Numbered from the stretch's first letter, positions 1 through 10,942 are shown. The stretch: 64,000 nucleotides of DNA from Onishia taeanensis (GCF_900100755.1 NZ_FNCI01000001.1:186001-250000); one strand, 5' to 3'. Notes: generated by a model from the letters alone, not told the origin. Translations and numbers: made by a program.

Positions 1-1899
<1,899 letters not shown>

Positions 1900-1956
1900 A
1901 AATCGGCCTGCCATCAAGCGGCCGCGGGCAACCGTCGGCCGCACTATCACCATGAG

Positions 1957-1977
1957 AGGGGCCCCGATTGGGGCCCT
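1957..1977 (+). terminator. GC hairpin between lon and thiB
   Basis: Seven G-C pairs (1959-1965 with 1970-1976) close a GATT loop. No T-run follows, so it is a weak candidate terminator for lon, or simply leader structure before thiB. The thiB ribosome binding site (GAGGAAAC) lies just after it. No thiamine-pyrophosphate riboswitch consensus (CTGAGA, ACCTGA) is present. Confidence 0.35.
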
Positions 1978-2000
1978 ACGCATGAGGAAACGACACCATC

Positions 2001-3014
2001 ATGAATGCCAAGCCGATCCGCACGGCGCTGGGGCTGGTGGCCGGGCTCGCCGCCGCGTCCGCGATGGCCGACGAGCCGCGCACCCTGACGGTCTACACCT
2101 ACGATTCTTTCGTCGCCGAATGGGGGCCTGGGCCCGGCATCAAAAAGGCCTTCGAGGCGCGCTGCGGCGACTGCCGACTAGAATTCGTGGCGCTCTCGGG
2201 CGGGGTCGACCTGCTGCAGCGGCTGCGCCTGGAAGGCGAAGACAGTGCCGCCGACCTGTTGCTGGGCCTCGACATGAACCTGATGGCCGATGCCCGCGAC
2301 CTGGATCTTCTGGCCCCGCACCAGGCGGATCTGTCGCGCCTGGCGCTGCCGATCGATTGGGACGATCCTGTCTTCCTGCCCTATGACTGGGGGCGCTTCG
2401 CCTTCGTCTATGACAGCGAGGCCCTACCCAACCCGCCCAAGAGCTTCGCCGAGCTACTGGCAGCACCGGATGATCTCAAGGTGATCATTCAGGACCCACG
2501 CACCAGCATAACCGGCCTCGGGCTCCTTTTGTGGATGAAGCGAGTCTACGGTGACGAGGCCCCGGCGGCCTGGGAAAAGCTCAACGACCATGTGCTGACC
2601 GTCACCGGGGGCTGGAGCCAGGCCTACTTCTCGCTGTTCATGAACGGCGAGGCGCCGATGGTGCTGTCCTACAGTACCTCGCCGGCCTATCACATGGCCG
2701 TCGAGAATACCGAGCGCTACCAGGCCGCCGAGTTCGCCGAGGGCCACTACCTGCAGGTGGAGACCGCAGCGATGCTCAAGTCCAGCGAGCACCCGGCGCT
2801 GGCGAGAGACTTTCTCGATTTCGTGCTGAGCCCCGACTTTCAGCGCCATATTCCGCTGGGCAACGTCATGTATCCGGCCATCGATCTCGGCGAGGAGCGT
2901 CCAGCGGTCTTCGATCGGCTGATCGAACCCGAGAGCTTCACCTTCAGTCCCGAGGAGGTGCAGGCGCATCGGCGCGAGTGGATCCGTGAATGGCTCAATG
3001 CCAGTGCCCGGTGA
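2001..3014 (+). CDS. thiB: Thiamine ABC transporter, periplasmic binding protein
   Basis: Binds thiamine or its phosphates in the periplasm and delivers it to ThiPQ. The 337-residue product has a typical signal peptide (residues 1-23, ending AASAMA) followed by a type-2 periplasmic-binding fold. It contains the ThiB-typical stretches LTVYTYDSF near the mature N-terminus and YSTSPAYH in the ligand pocket. E. coli ThiB has 327 residues. The ATG at 2001 follows GAGGAAACGACACC. It is first in a thiB-thiP-thiQ operon: thiP starts 45 bp later and thiP/thiQ overlap. No TPP riboswitch is visible upstream. Confidence 0.93.
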   Translation: MNAKPIRTALGLVAGLAAASAMADEPRTLTVYTYDSFVAEWGPGPGIKKAFEARCGDCRLEFVALSGGVDLLQRLRLEGEDSAADLLLGLDMNLMADARDLDLLAPHQADLSRLALPIDWDDPVFLPYDWGRFAFVYDSEALPNPPKSFAELLAAPDDLKVIIQDPRTSITGLGLLLWMKRVYGDEAPAAWEKLNDHVLTVTGGWSQAYFSLFMNGEAPMVLSYSTSPAYHMAVENTERYQAAEFAEGHYLQVETAAMLKSSEHPALARDFLDFVLSPDFQRHIPLGNVMYPAIDLGEERPAVFDRLIEPESFTFSPEEVQAHRREWIREWLNASAR

Positions 3015-3059
3015 TGTGGCCAAAGAAGACCAGGCTCCTCCAGGCCTTGGCCGCGTGCC

Positions 3060-4778
3060 ATGGCTTCTGAGGCGATAACGGCGGGCAAGGCCCCGCCTCA
3101 TGACCGGCGGCGGCTGACTCATCTGCCGCTATGGGCGGGACTTGCGGCGCTGACGGCACTGGTTGGGCTGGGGCTTGGCAGCCTAGGTGCGCTGCTGGTT
3201 CAGGCGCCCGGCGTCTCGCCGTCGGGCCTGTGGCGGGAACCCTATCTGGCCGGCGTGCTACGCTTCAGTCTTTGGCAGGCGAGCCTCTCGACCCTGGCCT
3301 CGCTGGGTCTGGCGGTACCGGTGGCGCTGGCCCTGGCCCGTCGGCCCAGTTTCGTCGGTCGCCGCTTGCTGCTGCGTGCCATGGAGCTGTCGCTGGTGAT
3401 CCCCAGCCTGATCGCCCTGTTCGGGTTGGTGGCCGTGCATGGCCGTCAGGGCTGGGCGGCGCCGCTGTGGGAGGCGTTGACGGGCACGCCGGCGGGCTAT
3501 CTCTATGGCCTCTCCGGCATCGTGCTGGCTCACGTCTTCTACAACCTGCCGCTGGCCGCGCGACTGCTGCTGCAGGAACTCGAGCGCGCCCCCGCCGCCC
3601 ACTGGCGGCTGGCAGCACAGCTTGGCCTGTCGCGCCGGGCCATTTGGGGCACGCTCGAATGGCCGGCGGTCAAGCGGCTGCTACCGCGACTGGCGGCACT
3701 GATCTTCACCCTGTGCTTCACCAGCTTTGCCATTGTCATGACCCTGGGCGGTGGGCCCGCCTCGACGACCCTCGAGGTGGCGCTCTATCAGGCGCTGAAA
3801 TTCGATAACGATCTGGCGCTGGCCGCCCTCTTGGCGCTGGCTCAACTGACGATCTGCCTGGGGCTCTGGGCCCTGGCGCTGAGCCGCGGCGGAGCCCCCT
3901 CGCTGGTAGCCGGCGACGGCACCATGCCAATCAAGGGGCGCTGGCAGCGCCGCGATGCCCTGGGTGTTTCCCAAATCACGGACAGTCTCTGGCTGGTGGC
4001 CCTGGCGCTGCTGCTGTTGCCTCCCCTGGTGGCGGTGGTGGTGGCGGGCCTTGGCGGTGTGACCGATCTCGCCGCTCAGGCGAGCCTGTGGCCGGCGCTG
4101 CTGCGCAGTCTGGTGATGGCGGCCGGGGCCGGGGGGCTGGCACTGGTGTTAGGGCTTGCCTTGCTTGCCGGCCGGGGTTGGCTGGCCGCTCGCGGGCGGC
4201 GCTTGGCGGCGGGGCTGATGGAGGGCAGCGGCCAACTGATCCTGGTGCTTCCGGCGCTGGTGCTGGGGACCGGGCTCTTCCTGCTGCTGCGCCCGCGCCT
4301 TGGCGGCGGCTGGCAGGGCTATGGCCTGGTGGTGCTGGTCAATGCCTTCATGGCCCTACCATTCGTCATGCAGGTGCTGCGCGGGGCGCTGCTTGGCCTG
4401 CCGTTGGCGCAGCGGCGGCTCGCGGATCAGCTCGATATTCAAGGCCTGGCGCGTTTTCGCTGGTTACTCTGGCCGCGGCTGCGACGCCCTGTGGCGCTGG
4501 CCCTGGCCTATGCCATGACCCTGTCGCTGGGGGACTTCAGCGTTATCGCCCTGTTTGGCAGCCCGTCGGCGCCGACGCTGCCGATGCTGCTCTACCAGCA
4601 GCTTGGCAGCTACCGCTGGCAGACCGCGGCGGCCACTGCGCTGGTGCTATTGGCAACGGTGGCGGCGCTATTCATGCTCTTGGCCTGGCTGACCCGCCAG
4701 CTGCCGCATTACCCCCTCTCTAACTCGCATCGCCCGGGGGCTTTTTGGTCCCATGCGGACGACCGCCAGGAGCCTTGA
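3060..4778 (+). CDS. thiP: Thiamine ABC transporter, permease
   Basis: Inner-membrane permease of the thiamine importer. The 572 residues hold two fused permease units with about twelve hydrophobic helices. Each unit has an EAA-like coupling loop for ThiQ (around AAQLGLSRRAIWGTLEWP in the first half and ADQLDIQGLARFRWLLWP in the second). E. coli ThiP has 536 residues. The start at 3060 is the only reasonable ATG after thiB. The stop TGA (4776-4778) shares one base with the thiQ ATG, so translation of the two is probably coupled. Confidence 0.92.
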   Translation: MASEAITAGKAPPHDRRRLTHLPLWAGLAALTALVGLGLGSLGALLVQAPGVSPSGLWREPYLAGVLRFSLWQASLSTLASLGLAVPVALALARRPSFVGRRLLLRAMELSLVIPSLIALFGLVAVHGRQGWAAPLWEALTGTPAGYLYGLSGIVLAHVFYNLPLAARLLLQELERAPAAHWRLAAQLGLSRRAIWGTLEWPAVKRLLPRLAALIFTLCFTSFAIVMTLGGGPASTTLEVALYQALKFDNDLALAALLALAQLTICLGLWALALSRGGAPSLVAGDGTMPIKGRWQRRDALGVSQITDSLWLVALALLLLPPLVAVVVAGLGGVTDLAAQASLWPALLRSLVMAAGAGGLALVLGLALLAGRGWLAARGRRLAAGLMEGSGQLILVLPALVLGTGLFLLLRPRLGGGWQGYGLVVLVNAFMALPFVMQVLRGALLGLPLAQRRLADQLDIQGLARFRWLLWPRLRRPVALALAYAMTLSLGDFSVIALFGSPSAPTLPMLLYQQLGSYRWQTAAATALVLLATVAALFMLLAWLTRQLPHYPLSNSHRPGAFWSHADDRQEP

Positions 4779-5524
4779 TGCTTGTCGCCGATCATCTGAG
4801 TTTTCACTACAGCCGCTGCGACCCGGGGGAGACGCCGGACTTCTCCTTTACCTTCCGTTTGGCGCCTGGCGAGTGCCTGGCGGTATCCGGGCCCTCGGGG
4901 GCGGGGAAGAGCACTTTGCTTAACCTCCTCGCCGGCTTCCTGACGCCGAGCGCGGGCAGGCTCTGCTGGTTAGGTGATGAGCTATGTGAGGGGCCATCAG
5001 AGGAGCCATCAGAGGAGCTGTGTGAGGAGCTTGGTGACAGGCCGGGCGAGAACGAGGCTCAAAGGGAAAGCGAAGACTTGGTCGCGCAACCGCCCTGGGC
5101 TCGCGGCATGACCACGGTCTTTCAGGATCATAACCTCTTCGAGCACCTGCCGGTCTGGATCAACGTCGGCCTGGGGCTTGCGCCGGACCTCAAGCTATCG
5201 GACGCCCAGCGAGCGCGCATTGTCGATGGCCTGGCCGACGTCGGCCTGGGCGGGCTGCATGATCGCTTGCCCGGCGAGCTCTCTGGCGGGCAGCAGCAGC
5301 GGGTGGCGCTGTTGCGCTCGCTGCTGCGCGAGACCCGAGTGCTGCTGCTCGATGAGCCATTCAGCGGCCTGGATCGCGACAATCGCGAGGCGCTTTGGGG
5401 CCTGGTGCGCCGCCAGCAGGCGGCGGGGGTCGCGGTCCTGCTCGTCAGCCACGATCCGGAAGACGTCGACGCCCTGGCCCAGCGTCGTCTGCAGTTGCTG
5501 GATGGTCGGCTGGTGGCGACCTAG
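4778..5524 (+). CDS. thiQ: Thiamine ABC transporter, ATPase, with an unusual acidic insertion
   Basis: ATPase that powers ThiBP thiamine uptake. The start ATG at 4778 overlaps the thiP stop and follows CAGGAG. The 248-residue product has Walker A GPSGAGKST, a Q-loop (TVFQDHN), the signature LSGGQQQRVA, Walker B VLLLDEPFSGLD and the H-loop SHD. Between Walker A and the Q-loop sit about 33 extra residues (roughly 68-100), rich in Glu, Ser and Pro. Their first half is encoded by a 12-bp tandem repeat at 4980-5027. E. coli ThiQ (232 residues) lacks this block. All catalytic motifs are intact, so the enzyme should work. Confidence 0.93.
   Translation: MLVADHLSFHYSRCDPGETPDFSFTFRLAPGECLAVSGPSGAGKSTLLNLLAGFLTPSAGRLCWLGDELCEGPSEEPSEELCEELGDRPGENEAQRESEDLVAQPPWARGMTTVFQDHNLFEHLPVWINVGLGLAPDLKLSDAQRARIVDGLADVGLGGLHDRLPGELSGGQQQRVALLRSLLRETRVLLLDEPFSGLDRDNREALWGLVRRQQAAGVAVLLVSHDPEDVDALAQRRLQLLDGRLVAT
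4980..5027 (+). repeat. 12-bp imperfect tandem repeat, 4 copies, inside thiQ
   Basis: Units AGCTATGTGAGG, GGCCATCAGAGG, AGCCATCAGAGG and AGCTGTGTGAGG follow each other without gap, and a fifth degenerate unit follows. The 12-bp period keeps the frame and adds a four-residue periodic acidic stretch to ThiQ. Confidence 0.8.
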
Positions 5525-5581
5525 CAACCTAGCAATGGCTGCAGGTCGTGTTTGCCAAGGCCGTTGAGCAGCCTGGTTGAT

Positions 5582-5617
5582 ACCGTCGTTAAGAGCGTCG
5601 TTGAGACCATCGTTGAG
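5582..5617 (+). repeat. 12-bp imperfect tandem repeat, 3 copies, between thiQ and ilvD
   Basis: Units ACCGTCGTTAAG, AGCGTCGTTGAG and ACCATCGTTGAG. They lie in the 270-bp gap (5525-5794) between thiQ and ilvD, where I see no convincing promoter or terminator. A 41-codon TTG frame (5564-5689) crosses the repeat but has no usable ribosome binding site. Confidence 0.75.
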
Positions 5618-5794
5618 CGCGCACTGGAGAGTGCCGTAGAAAGGGGCGGGGGGCTCCCTGCGGCTTCCATGCGCTCCGGGGTCATGTAAGAATTGATGGT
5701 TCACTGGACACCGAGCGCCCGGCAACGACCGTGGCGCCAGGACGACGAAAACGACGTCTCGACACACGAGATGCGCAAGAAGACAGAGGACCGC

Positions 5795-7639
5795 ATGCCC
5801 GAATATCGCTCACGTACCACCACTGCCGGCCGCAATATGGCGGGCGCCCGAGCCCTGTGGCGCGCCACCGGCATGAAGGACGACGACTTCCACAAGCCGA
5901 TAATCGCCGTCGCCAACTCCTTTACCCAGTTCGTGCCGGGCCATGTGCACCTCAAGGACATGGGGCAGCTGGTGGCTCGCGAGATCGAGAAGGCCGGGGG
6001 TGTGGCCAAGGAATTCAATACCATCGCGGTGGATGACGGCATCGCCATGGGCCACGACGGCATGCTCTATTCATTGCCGAGCCGCGACATCATCGCGGAT
6101 AGCGTCGAGTACATGGTCAACGCCCACTGTGCCGATGCCCTGGTGTGTATCTCCAACTGCGACAAGATCACGCCGGGAATGTTGATGGCCGCCATGCGCC
6201 TCAACGTGCCGGTGATCTTCGTCTCCGGTGGCCCCATGGAGGCCGGCAAGACGAAGCTTCTGGATCACGGCCTGGATCTCGTCGATGCGATGGTCATGGC
6301 CGCCGATGACAGCGTTGACGACGAGACCTTAAGCGAGGTCGAGCGCAGCGCCTGCCCGACCTGTGGCAGCTGCTCGGGCATGTTTACCGCCAACTCCATG
6401 AACTGTCTGACCGAAGCACTTGGCCTGGCGCTGCCCGGCAACGGCACGGTTCTGGCCACCCACGCCGACCGCCGCCGCCTGTTCGAGACTGCGGGCCACC
6501 GCATCGTCGAGCTGGCCAAGCGCTACTACGAGGGTGACGAGGCGCATCTGTTGCCGCGCGCCATCGGTGCCAAGGCCGCGTTCAAGAACGCCATGACCCT
6601 GGATATCGCCATGGGCGGCTCTACTAACACCATCTTGCATCTGCTGGCGGCAGCGCAGGAAGCCGAGATCGATTTCACCATGGACGATATCGACCGGCTG
6701 TCCCGAGAAGTGCCGCAGCTGTGTAAGGTGGCGCCCAACACCCAGAAGTACCATATCGAGGACGTGCACCGGGCCGGCGGCATCATGGCGATTCTCGGTG
6801 AGCTGGACCGGGCCGGGGTGCTCGATACCCGTGTGCCGACCGTCTACGGCGACAGCCTGGCCGAAGCCCTCGAGGAATGGGACATCATGCGCGCCCCGAG
6901 CCCGGAGGTCGTGGAGTTCTTCCGCGCCGGCCCCGGCGGTATTCCCACTCAGACCGCGTTTTCGCAGAGTGCCCGCTGGCCGAGCCTGGATGGCGATCGC
7001 GCCACTGGCTGCATTCGCGATCTCGCCCATGCCTTCTCGACCCAGGGCGGGCTTGCGGTCCTCAAGGGCAACATCGCCGTCGATGGTTGCGTGGTCAAGA
7101 CCGCCGGCGTCGATGATTCGATCCTGGTCTTCGAGGGCCGCGCCCATGTGGTCGAGTCCCAGGATCAGGCGGTCGAACACATCCTTGCCGACAAGGTCAG
7201 CGAGGGTGATGTGGTGGTGATTCGCTACGAGGGACCCAAGGGTGGGCCGGGCATGCAGGAAATGCTCTATCCGACCTCGTATCTGAAATCCAAGGGGCTG
7301 GGCAAGGCCTGTGCGCTGCTGACCGACGGGCGCTTCTCCGGCGGGACCTCGGGCCTCTCCATCGGTCACGTCTCCCCTGAGGCGGCGGCCGGTGGCGCCA
7401 TCGGTTTGGTCGAGCAGGGCGACCCGATCCGCATCGATATCCCCAATCGCCGCATCGATGTGCTGCTGGATGATGCCACTCTGGCATCGCGTCGCGAGGC
7501 CATGGAGGCGCGCGGTAAGCAGGCCTGGAAGCCGGCCATCGAGCGGGTGCGTAAGGTCTCGGCGGCGCTCAAGGCCTATGCGCTGCTGGCCACGTCAGCC
7601 GACAAGGGGGCGGTGCGCGACCTCGACAAGCTCGACTGA
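5795..7639 (+). CDS. ilvD: Dihydroxy-acid dehydratase
   Basis: Iron-sulfur enzyme that dehydrates 2,3-dihydroxy-isovalerate and its methyl homologue to the 2-oxo acids of valine and isoleucine synthesis. The 614-residue length matches E. coli IlvD (616). Cluster cysteines are in [12 protein letters not shown] and [11 protein letters not shown], and the family motifs [10 protein letters not shown] and [15 protein letters not shown] are present. The ATG at 5795 is chosen because it follows AGAGGA at the right distance and gives the family N-terminus [19 protein letters not shown]. An upstream in-frame ATG at 5771 would add eight residues not typical of the family. Confidence 0.96.
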   Translation: MPEYRSRTTTAGRNMAGARALWRATGMKDDDFHKPIIAVANSFTQFVPGHVHLKDMGQLVAREIEKAGGVAKEFNTIAVDDGIAMGHDGMLYSLPSRDIIADSVEYMVNAHCADALVCISNCDKITPGMLMAAMRLNVPVIFVSGGPMEAGKTKLLDHGLDLVDAMVMAADDSVDDETLSEVERSACPTCGSCSGMFTANSMNCLTEALGLALPGNGTVLATHADRRRLFETAGHRIVELAKRYYEGDEAHLLPRAIGAKAAFKNAMTLDIAMGGSTNTILHLLAAAQEAEIDFTMDDIDRLSREVPQLCKVAPNTQKYHIEDVHRAGGIMAILGELDRAGVLDTRVPTVYGDSLAEALEEWDIMRAPSPEVVEFFRAGPGGIPTQTAFSQSARWPSLDGDRATGCIRDLAHAFSTQGGLAVLKGNIAVDGCVVKTAGVDDSILVFEGRAHVVESQDQAVEHILADKVSEGDVVVIRYEGPKGGPGMQEMLYPTSYLKSKGLGKACALLTDGRFSGGTSGLSIGHVSPEAAAGGAIGLVEQGDPIRIDIPNRRIDVLLDDATLASRREAMEARGKQAWKPAIERVRKVSAALKAYALLATSADKGAVRDLDKLD

Positions 7640-7662
7640 GACCCTCGCCATTCCTGAATGAT

Positions 7663-7690
7663 AAGGCCCGCGCCGGAAGACGCGGGCCTT
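7663..7690. terminator. Hairpin between ilvD and the small minus-strand gene
   Basis: Perfect 10-bp stem AAGGCCCGCG / CGCGGGCCTT with an 8-nt loop, 23 bp after the ilvD stop. It is symmetric and lies between convergent reading frames, so it could serve both strands. There is no T-run on either side, which lowers confidence in intrinsic termination. Confidence 0.5.
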
Positions 7691-7733
7691 AATGAAATTC
7701 GCCCTATGCTGGGGTTCACCGCCGGACTGTCGT

Positions 7734-7841
7734 TTACGCCGCCTCGGCAATCTTCTCTTCCGTTTCCGGTGGCGCATACTGCTCAGATTCCAGTTCAAAC
7801 CACAGCACAAGCAGTGAAAGACTTTCCTCGCTATAGCACAT
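7734..7841 (-). CDS. Probable small acidic protein, 35 residues, function unknown
   Basis: A short frame in the 400-bp gap between ilvD and the next gene. It starts with ATG (7839-7841 read on the minus strand), preceded by GAGGGAGGCGAGTTTG, a very strong Shine-Dalgarno at good spacing, and ends at TAA. The product begins MCYSEESLSLLVLWFELES and ends PPETEEKIAEAA. It has a short hydrophobic patch (LSLLVLWF) followed by an acidic, probably helical tail. It converges on ilvD with a shared hairpin (7663-7690). The ribosome binding site and protein-like composition support it. Homologues would be needed for certainty, and I do not recognise the family. Confidence 0.5.
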   Translation of the reverse strand: MCYSEESLSLLVLWFELESEQYAPPETEEKIAEAA

Positions 7842-8041
7842 CAAACTCGCCTCCCTCGATCATGGAACACCACGATGGTGGATAAGAACCGCCACTCTTC
7901 AGTATGGTTGACTCGACCAAGGTCGATATGACGTTTCTCTGACCGTTTGATGATATGCATGGGCGCGATGGCTCTATACAGTCGCGACCTCTTCAGGCCC
8001 ATAAGGGCGCTTATCTTCCCGACATACTCCAAGGATTCTCG

Positions 8042-9109
8042 ATGAAGCAGAAGTTTGCGGTCGGCGTGGTGGGCTTCGGCTTTGCCAGTCAGACCTTTCA
8101 CGTGCCATTGATCCAGGCCACGCCCAATCTCGAACTGGTGGCGATTTCCTCGAGTGACGCTGACAAGGTGCACGCAAGCCTGCCCGAGATGGACGTGGAG
8201 GCGAAGCCTCAGGCGCTGTTTTCGCGCGCTGACATCGATCTGGTGGTGATTCCGACCCCCAATCAAAGCCACTTTCCGCTAGCCAAGGCAGCACTCGCCG
8301 CCGGCAAGCATGTGGTCGTCGACAAGCCATTCACGGTGACGCTGTCCGAGGCGAAGGCGTTGCGTGGCTTGGCTGACGAGAGCGGTCGGCTGCTGTCGGT
8401 ATTTCATAACCGCCGCTGGGATAGCGACTATCTGACCCTGAAGGCGCTGCTGGAATCTGGCGACCTGGGCCGCCTGGTATCACTCGAATCACGCTTCGAC
8501 CGCTTTCGTCCCGAAGTGCGCGATCGTTGGCGGGAGCAGGCCCAGCCCGGCGGTGGTATTTGGTATGACCTAGGACCGCACCTATTGGACCAGGCGCTGG
8601 AGCTGTTTGGCATGCCGCGGCGCATCCTGCTCGACCTGGCGGTGAGCCGTGACGGTGCTCAGACCGATGATGATTTCGTGGCCCTGCTCGACTATGAGGA
8701 GCGCCGCGTGACGCTCAAGGCCAGTGCCTTGATCGCCGAGCCGACGCCGCGCTTCGCCGCCCACGGAACCCAGGGCAGCTACCTCAAGTATGGGCTCGAC
8801 CCACAGGAAGATCGCCTCAAGGCCGGCGAAACGCCTGGGCCAGCGTGGGGCGTCGATACCAACCACGGCACGCTGCGCACATGGGATCAAGCATCGCAGG
8901 CACTGGTGGCCCAGGAGCATCCGACGCAGCCCGGTGACTATCTGGCCTATTATCAGGGCATCGCTGATGCGCTGGCGGGCCAGGCGGAGAACCCTGTTGA
9001 TGCCGGCTCGGCCATCAAGGTGATGATGCTGCTGGAAGCGGGCCTCGACAGCTATCGCCAGCAGCGCTGGGTCAAATTGCGCGAGGGCACTGGCATGCGT
9101 CAGCGCTAG
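8042..9109 (+). CDS. ydgJ: Gfo/Idh/MocA-family NAD(P)-dependent oxidoreductase, YdgJ type
   Basis: The 355-residue product has an N-terminal Rossmann fold starting VGVVGFGFASQTFHVP, the cofactor-loop motif VVDKPFTVTLSEA (DKP is the family's EKP-like motif), and a C-terminal substrate domain. It resembles E. coli YdgJ along its whole length, including FHNRRWDSD, FDRFRPEVRDRWREQ and YDLGPHLLDQA. The substrate, probably a sugar or polyol derivative, is not known from sequence. Start: ATG 8042 follows AAGGA. A longer frame from 7955 would add 29 unrelated residues. It stands alone, facing nudE. Confidence 0.88.
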   Translation: MKQKFAVGVVGFGFASQTFHVPLIQATPNLELVAISSSDADKVHASLPEMDVEAKPQALFSRADIDLVVIPTPNQSHFPLAKAALAAGKHVVVDKPFTVTLSEAKALRGLADESGRLLSVFHNRRWDSDYLTLKALLESGDLGRLVSLESRFDRFRPEVRDRWREQAQPGGGIWYDLGPHLLDQALELFGMPRRILLDLAVSRDGAQTDDDFVALLDYEERRVTLKASALIAEPTPRFAAHGTQGSYLKYGLDPQEDRLKAGETPGPAWGVDTNHGTLRTWDQASQALVAQEHPTQPGDYLAYYQGIADALAGQAENPVDAGSAIKVMMLLEAGLDSYRQQRWVKLREGTGMRQR

Positions 9110-9144
9110 TCTACGGGCAGCTACGCCGTCCTGAGGCGTCAGGG

Positions 9145-9735
9145 CTACCAGAGGTCCATCGACGGGCTGTCGTCGCGCAGCCGGTCTCTGGCAATGTACA
9201 GCGCGGCGATGGCGCGGGCTTCATGAAAATCCTCTCGGGCGAGCAGGCTGGGCAGTGATTCGATGGCGTGTGTCTCGACCATCAGCGGCTCCGGCTCGTC
9301 GCCGGGCAAGCGGTGGGGGTAAAGGTCGCTCGCCAGCATCACCTGCATGCGGTGATGCATGTAGTTGGGCGCCAGCGACAACTCGACCAGCGGTTCGAGG
9401 CGACGAGCCCCAAAGCCGCATTCCTCCATCAGCTCGCGATTGGCCGCCCCGACGATATCCTCGCCGGGGTCGACGACCCCTTTCGGCAGCGTTAGCACGT
9501 AATCGTCGAATCCGGCGGCATATTCGCGAATCAGCAGTACATGCTCGGGATCGGGCATGGCCACGATCATCACCGCGCCTATACCGTTGCCGCGTGGCAT
9601 CAGTCGCTCGAAGGTGCGTTCGGCGCCGTTGGAAAATCGCAGCTCCATTTCCTCGATGGCGAACAGTCGGCTCCTGGCCACCTCGCGGTGTGCCAGAGTG
9701 CGGGGTTTCTGTTGCCGGTCGGCGTCTTGTGGCAT
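9145..9735 (-). CDS. nudE: ADP compounds hydrolase NudE
   Basis: Nudix hydrolase that cleaves ADP-ribose, diadenosine polyphosphates and NADH to AMP-containing products. The 196 residues include the Nudix box GVVDPGEDIVGAANRELMEE followed by CGFG, and the NudE-typical opening AHREVARSRLFAIEEMELRF and LSLAPNYMHHRMQVMLASDLYP. E. coli NudE has 186 residues. It is transcribed divergently from yrfG with about 70 bp between them, the arrangement also seen near hslR-hslO in enterobacteria. Confidence 0.92.
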   Translation of the reverse strand: MPQDADRQQKPRTLAHREVARSRLFAIEEMELRFSNGAERTFERLMPRGNGIGAVMIVAMPDPEHVLLIREYAAGFDDYVLTLPKGVVDPGEDIVGAANRELMEECGFGARRLEPLVELSLAPNYMHHRMQVMLASDLYPHRLPGDEPEPLMVETHAIESLPSLLAREDFHEARAIAALYIARDRLRDDSPSMDLW

Positions 9736-9768
9736 GGGGGCTCCGTGGGCAGCGGTGGCATGAAGGGG

Positions 9769-9774
9769 TACAAT
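9769..9774 (+). promoter_or_regulatory. Possible -10 element for yrfG-hslR
   Basis: TACAAT lies 34 bp before the yrfG start in the nudE/yrfG divergent gap. No good -35 hexamer is visible at 16-18 bp, so this is a tentative call. Confidence 0.3.
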
Positions 9775-9808
9775 AGCACTCTATTCATTGCTGCGGAGCC
9801 CTTGGCCG

Positions 9809-10498
9809 ATGATCGACTGGCGCGCCATCGATACCGTGTTGCTGGACATGGACGGTACCCTGCTAGATTTGCATTTCGACAGCCATTTCTGGCTTGAGCA
9901 TCTGCCGCGGCGCTATGTCGAGTTGCATCGCTTGGATGCCGCCAGCCAGGAAGACATTCGCGCGCGCATCATCTCCGAGCAGGGCACGCTCAACTGGTAC
10001 AGCCTGGCCTACTGGAGCCGTGAGCTGGGCGTCGATATCGTGGCGTTAAAGCGTGAGGTGCAGCACCTGATCGGGCTGCGCAGCGACGCGCTGGACTTCC
10101 TCACTTGGCTCAAACAGGCCCACCCGCGGGTGGTGCTGGCGACCAATGCCGACCGCGAGAGCCTGGCGCTGAAGCTGCCGCTGACCGGGCTCGAGGATTT
10201 TCTCGACGCCATTGTGTCCTCGGCGGATGTCGGCGTTCCCAAGGAGGCGCAGGAATTCTGGTTCGCCCTGCAGGAGGTCGAGCCCTTCGATCCCGCCCGG
10301 ACGCTCTTCATTGATGACAACCCGGCGGTGCTGGAAAGCGCGCGTGAGTTCGGCATCCGTCACCTGCTGGGCATCAAACAGCCCGACAGCCGCCGCCCGG
10401 AGCGCGACCTCGAGGAATTTATCGCCCTGGACCGCTTCGCGAGCATCCTGCCAGGTGAGCGGCCCGACGATCAGCAAGATCAGGAGGGGCGAGCATGA
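9809..10498 (+). CDS. yrfG: HAD-family GMP/IMP nucleotidase YrfG
   Basis: Dephosphorylates purine nucleotides; the E. coli homologue prefers GMP and IMP. The 229-residue product has HAD motif I DMDGTLLDL, motif II TNAD, and motifs III/IV around VPKEAQEFW and LFIDDNPAVLESA. The ATG at 9809 follows GGAG at 10 bp and gives the family start with WRAIDTVLLDMDGTL. A TTG seven codons upstream is less likely. Its stop overlaps the hslR start (ATGA), so the two are co-translated, as in E. coli. Confidence 0.92.
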   Translation: MIDWRAIDTVLLDMDGTLLDLHFDSHFWLEHLPRRYVELHRLDAASQEDIRARIISEQGTLNWYSLAYWSRELGVDIVALKREVQHLIGLRSDALDFLTWLKQAHPRVVLATNADRESLALKLPLTGLEDFLDAIVSSADVGVPKEAQEFWFALQEVEPFDPARTLFIDDNPAVLESAREFGIRHLLGIKQPDSRRPERDLEEFIALDRFASILPGERPDDQQDQEGRA

Positions 10499-10881
10499 GC
10501 GACGTACGACTCGATAAATGGCTGTGGGCGGCGCGCTTCTTCAAGACTCGCCAGCTCGCCAAGAAAGCGATCGAGGGCGGCAAGGTGCATTACAACGGTG
10601 GCCGCGCCAAGACCAGCAAGACGGTGGAGGTGGGCGCCCTGATTCGCGTGCCGCAGGGCTTCGACACCTATGAGGTCGAAGTGCTCGAGCTCTCCGGTCA
10701 GCGTCGTGGCGCCCCAGAGGCACGCACCCTCTACCGCGAGACCGAAGAGAGCGCTGCGCGCCGTGCCAAGGAAACCGAACAGCGCCGGCTGGCCAATCAG
10801 GCCATGCAGCACCCCCTCAAGCGGCCCGACCGGCGAGATCGGCGCGAGATCAAGCGCTTTATGCGCGACTCCGGCGACTGA
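10495..10881 (+). CDS. hslR: Heat shock protein 15, S4-domain RNA-binding protein
   Basis: Hsp15 binds free 50S subunits carrying a stalled nascent chain and helps recycle them. The 128 residues open with an S4 RNA-binding domain ([19 protein letters not shown], then GKVHYNG) and end in a highly basic tail. E. coli HslR has 133 residues. It overlaps the yrfG stop by four bases and is followed 61 bp later by hslO, the conserved yrfG-hslR-hslO order. Confidence 0.95.
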   Translation: MSDVRLDKWLWAARFFKTRQLAKKAIEGGKVHYNGGRAKTSKTVEVGALIRVPQGFDTYEVEVLELSGQRRGAPEARTLYRETEESAARRAKETEQRRLANQAMQHPLKRPDRRDRREIKRFMRDSGD

Positions 10882-10942
10882 GCGGCGCCAGCCCTCGCCA
10901 TCGCCCGTATTCCCCAGATTCGACGTTACCGGAATTCTTCAT

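Noticed and set aside
1900-2000. TPP riboswitch before thiB
   Set aside because: Looked for the thi-box consensus and pairing; not present.
5564-5689. 41-codon TTG frame crossing the 12-bp repeat between thiQ and ilvD
   Set aside because: AAGG lies only three bases before the TTG. The repeat alone explains the periodic Val/Glu-rich product.
6329-7369. 346-codon open frame antisense to ilvD
   Set aside because: Shadow of ilvD; no family features.
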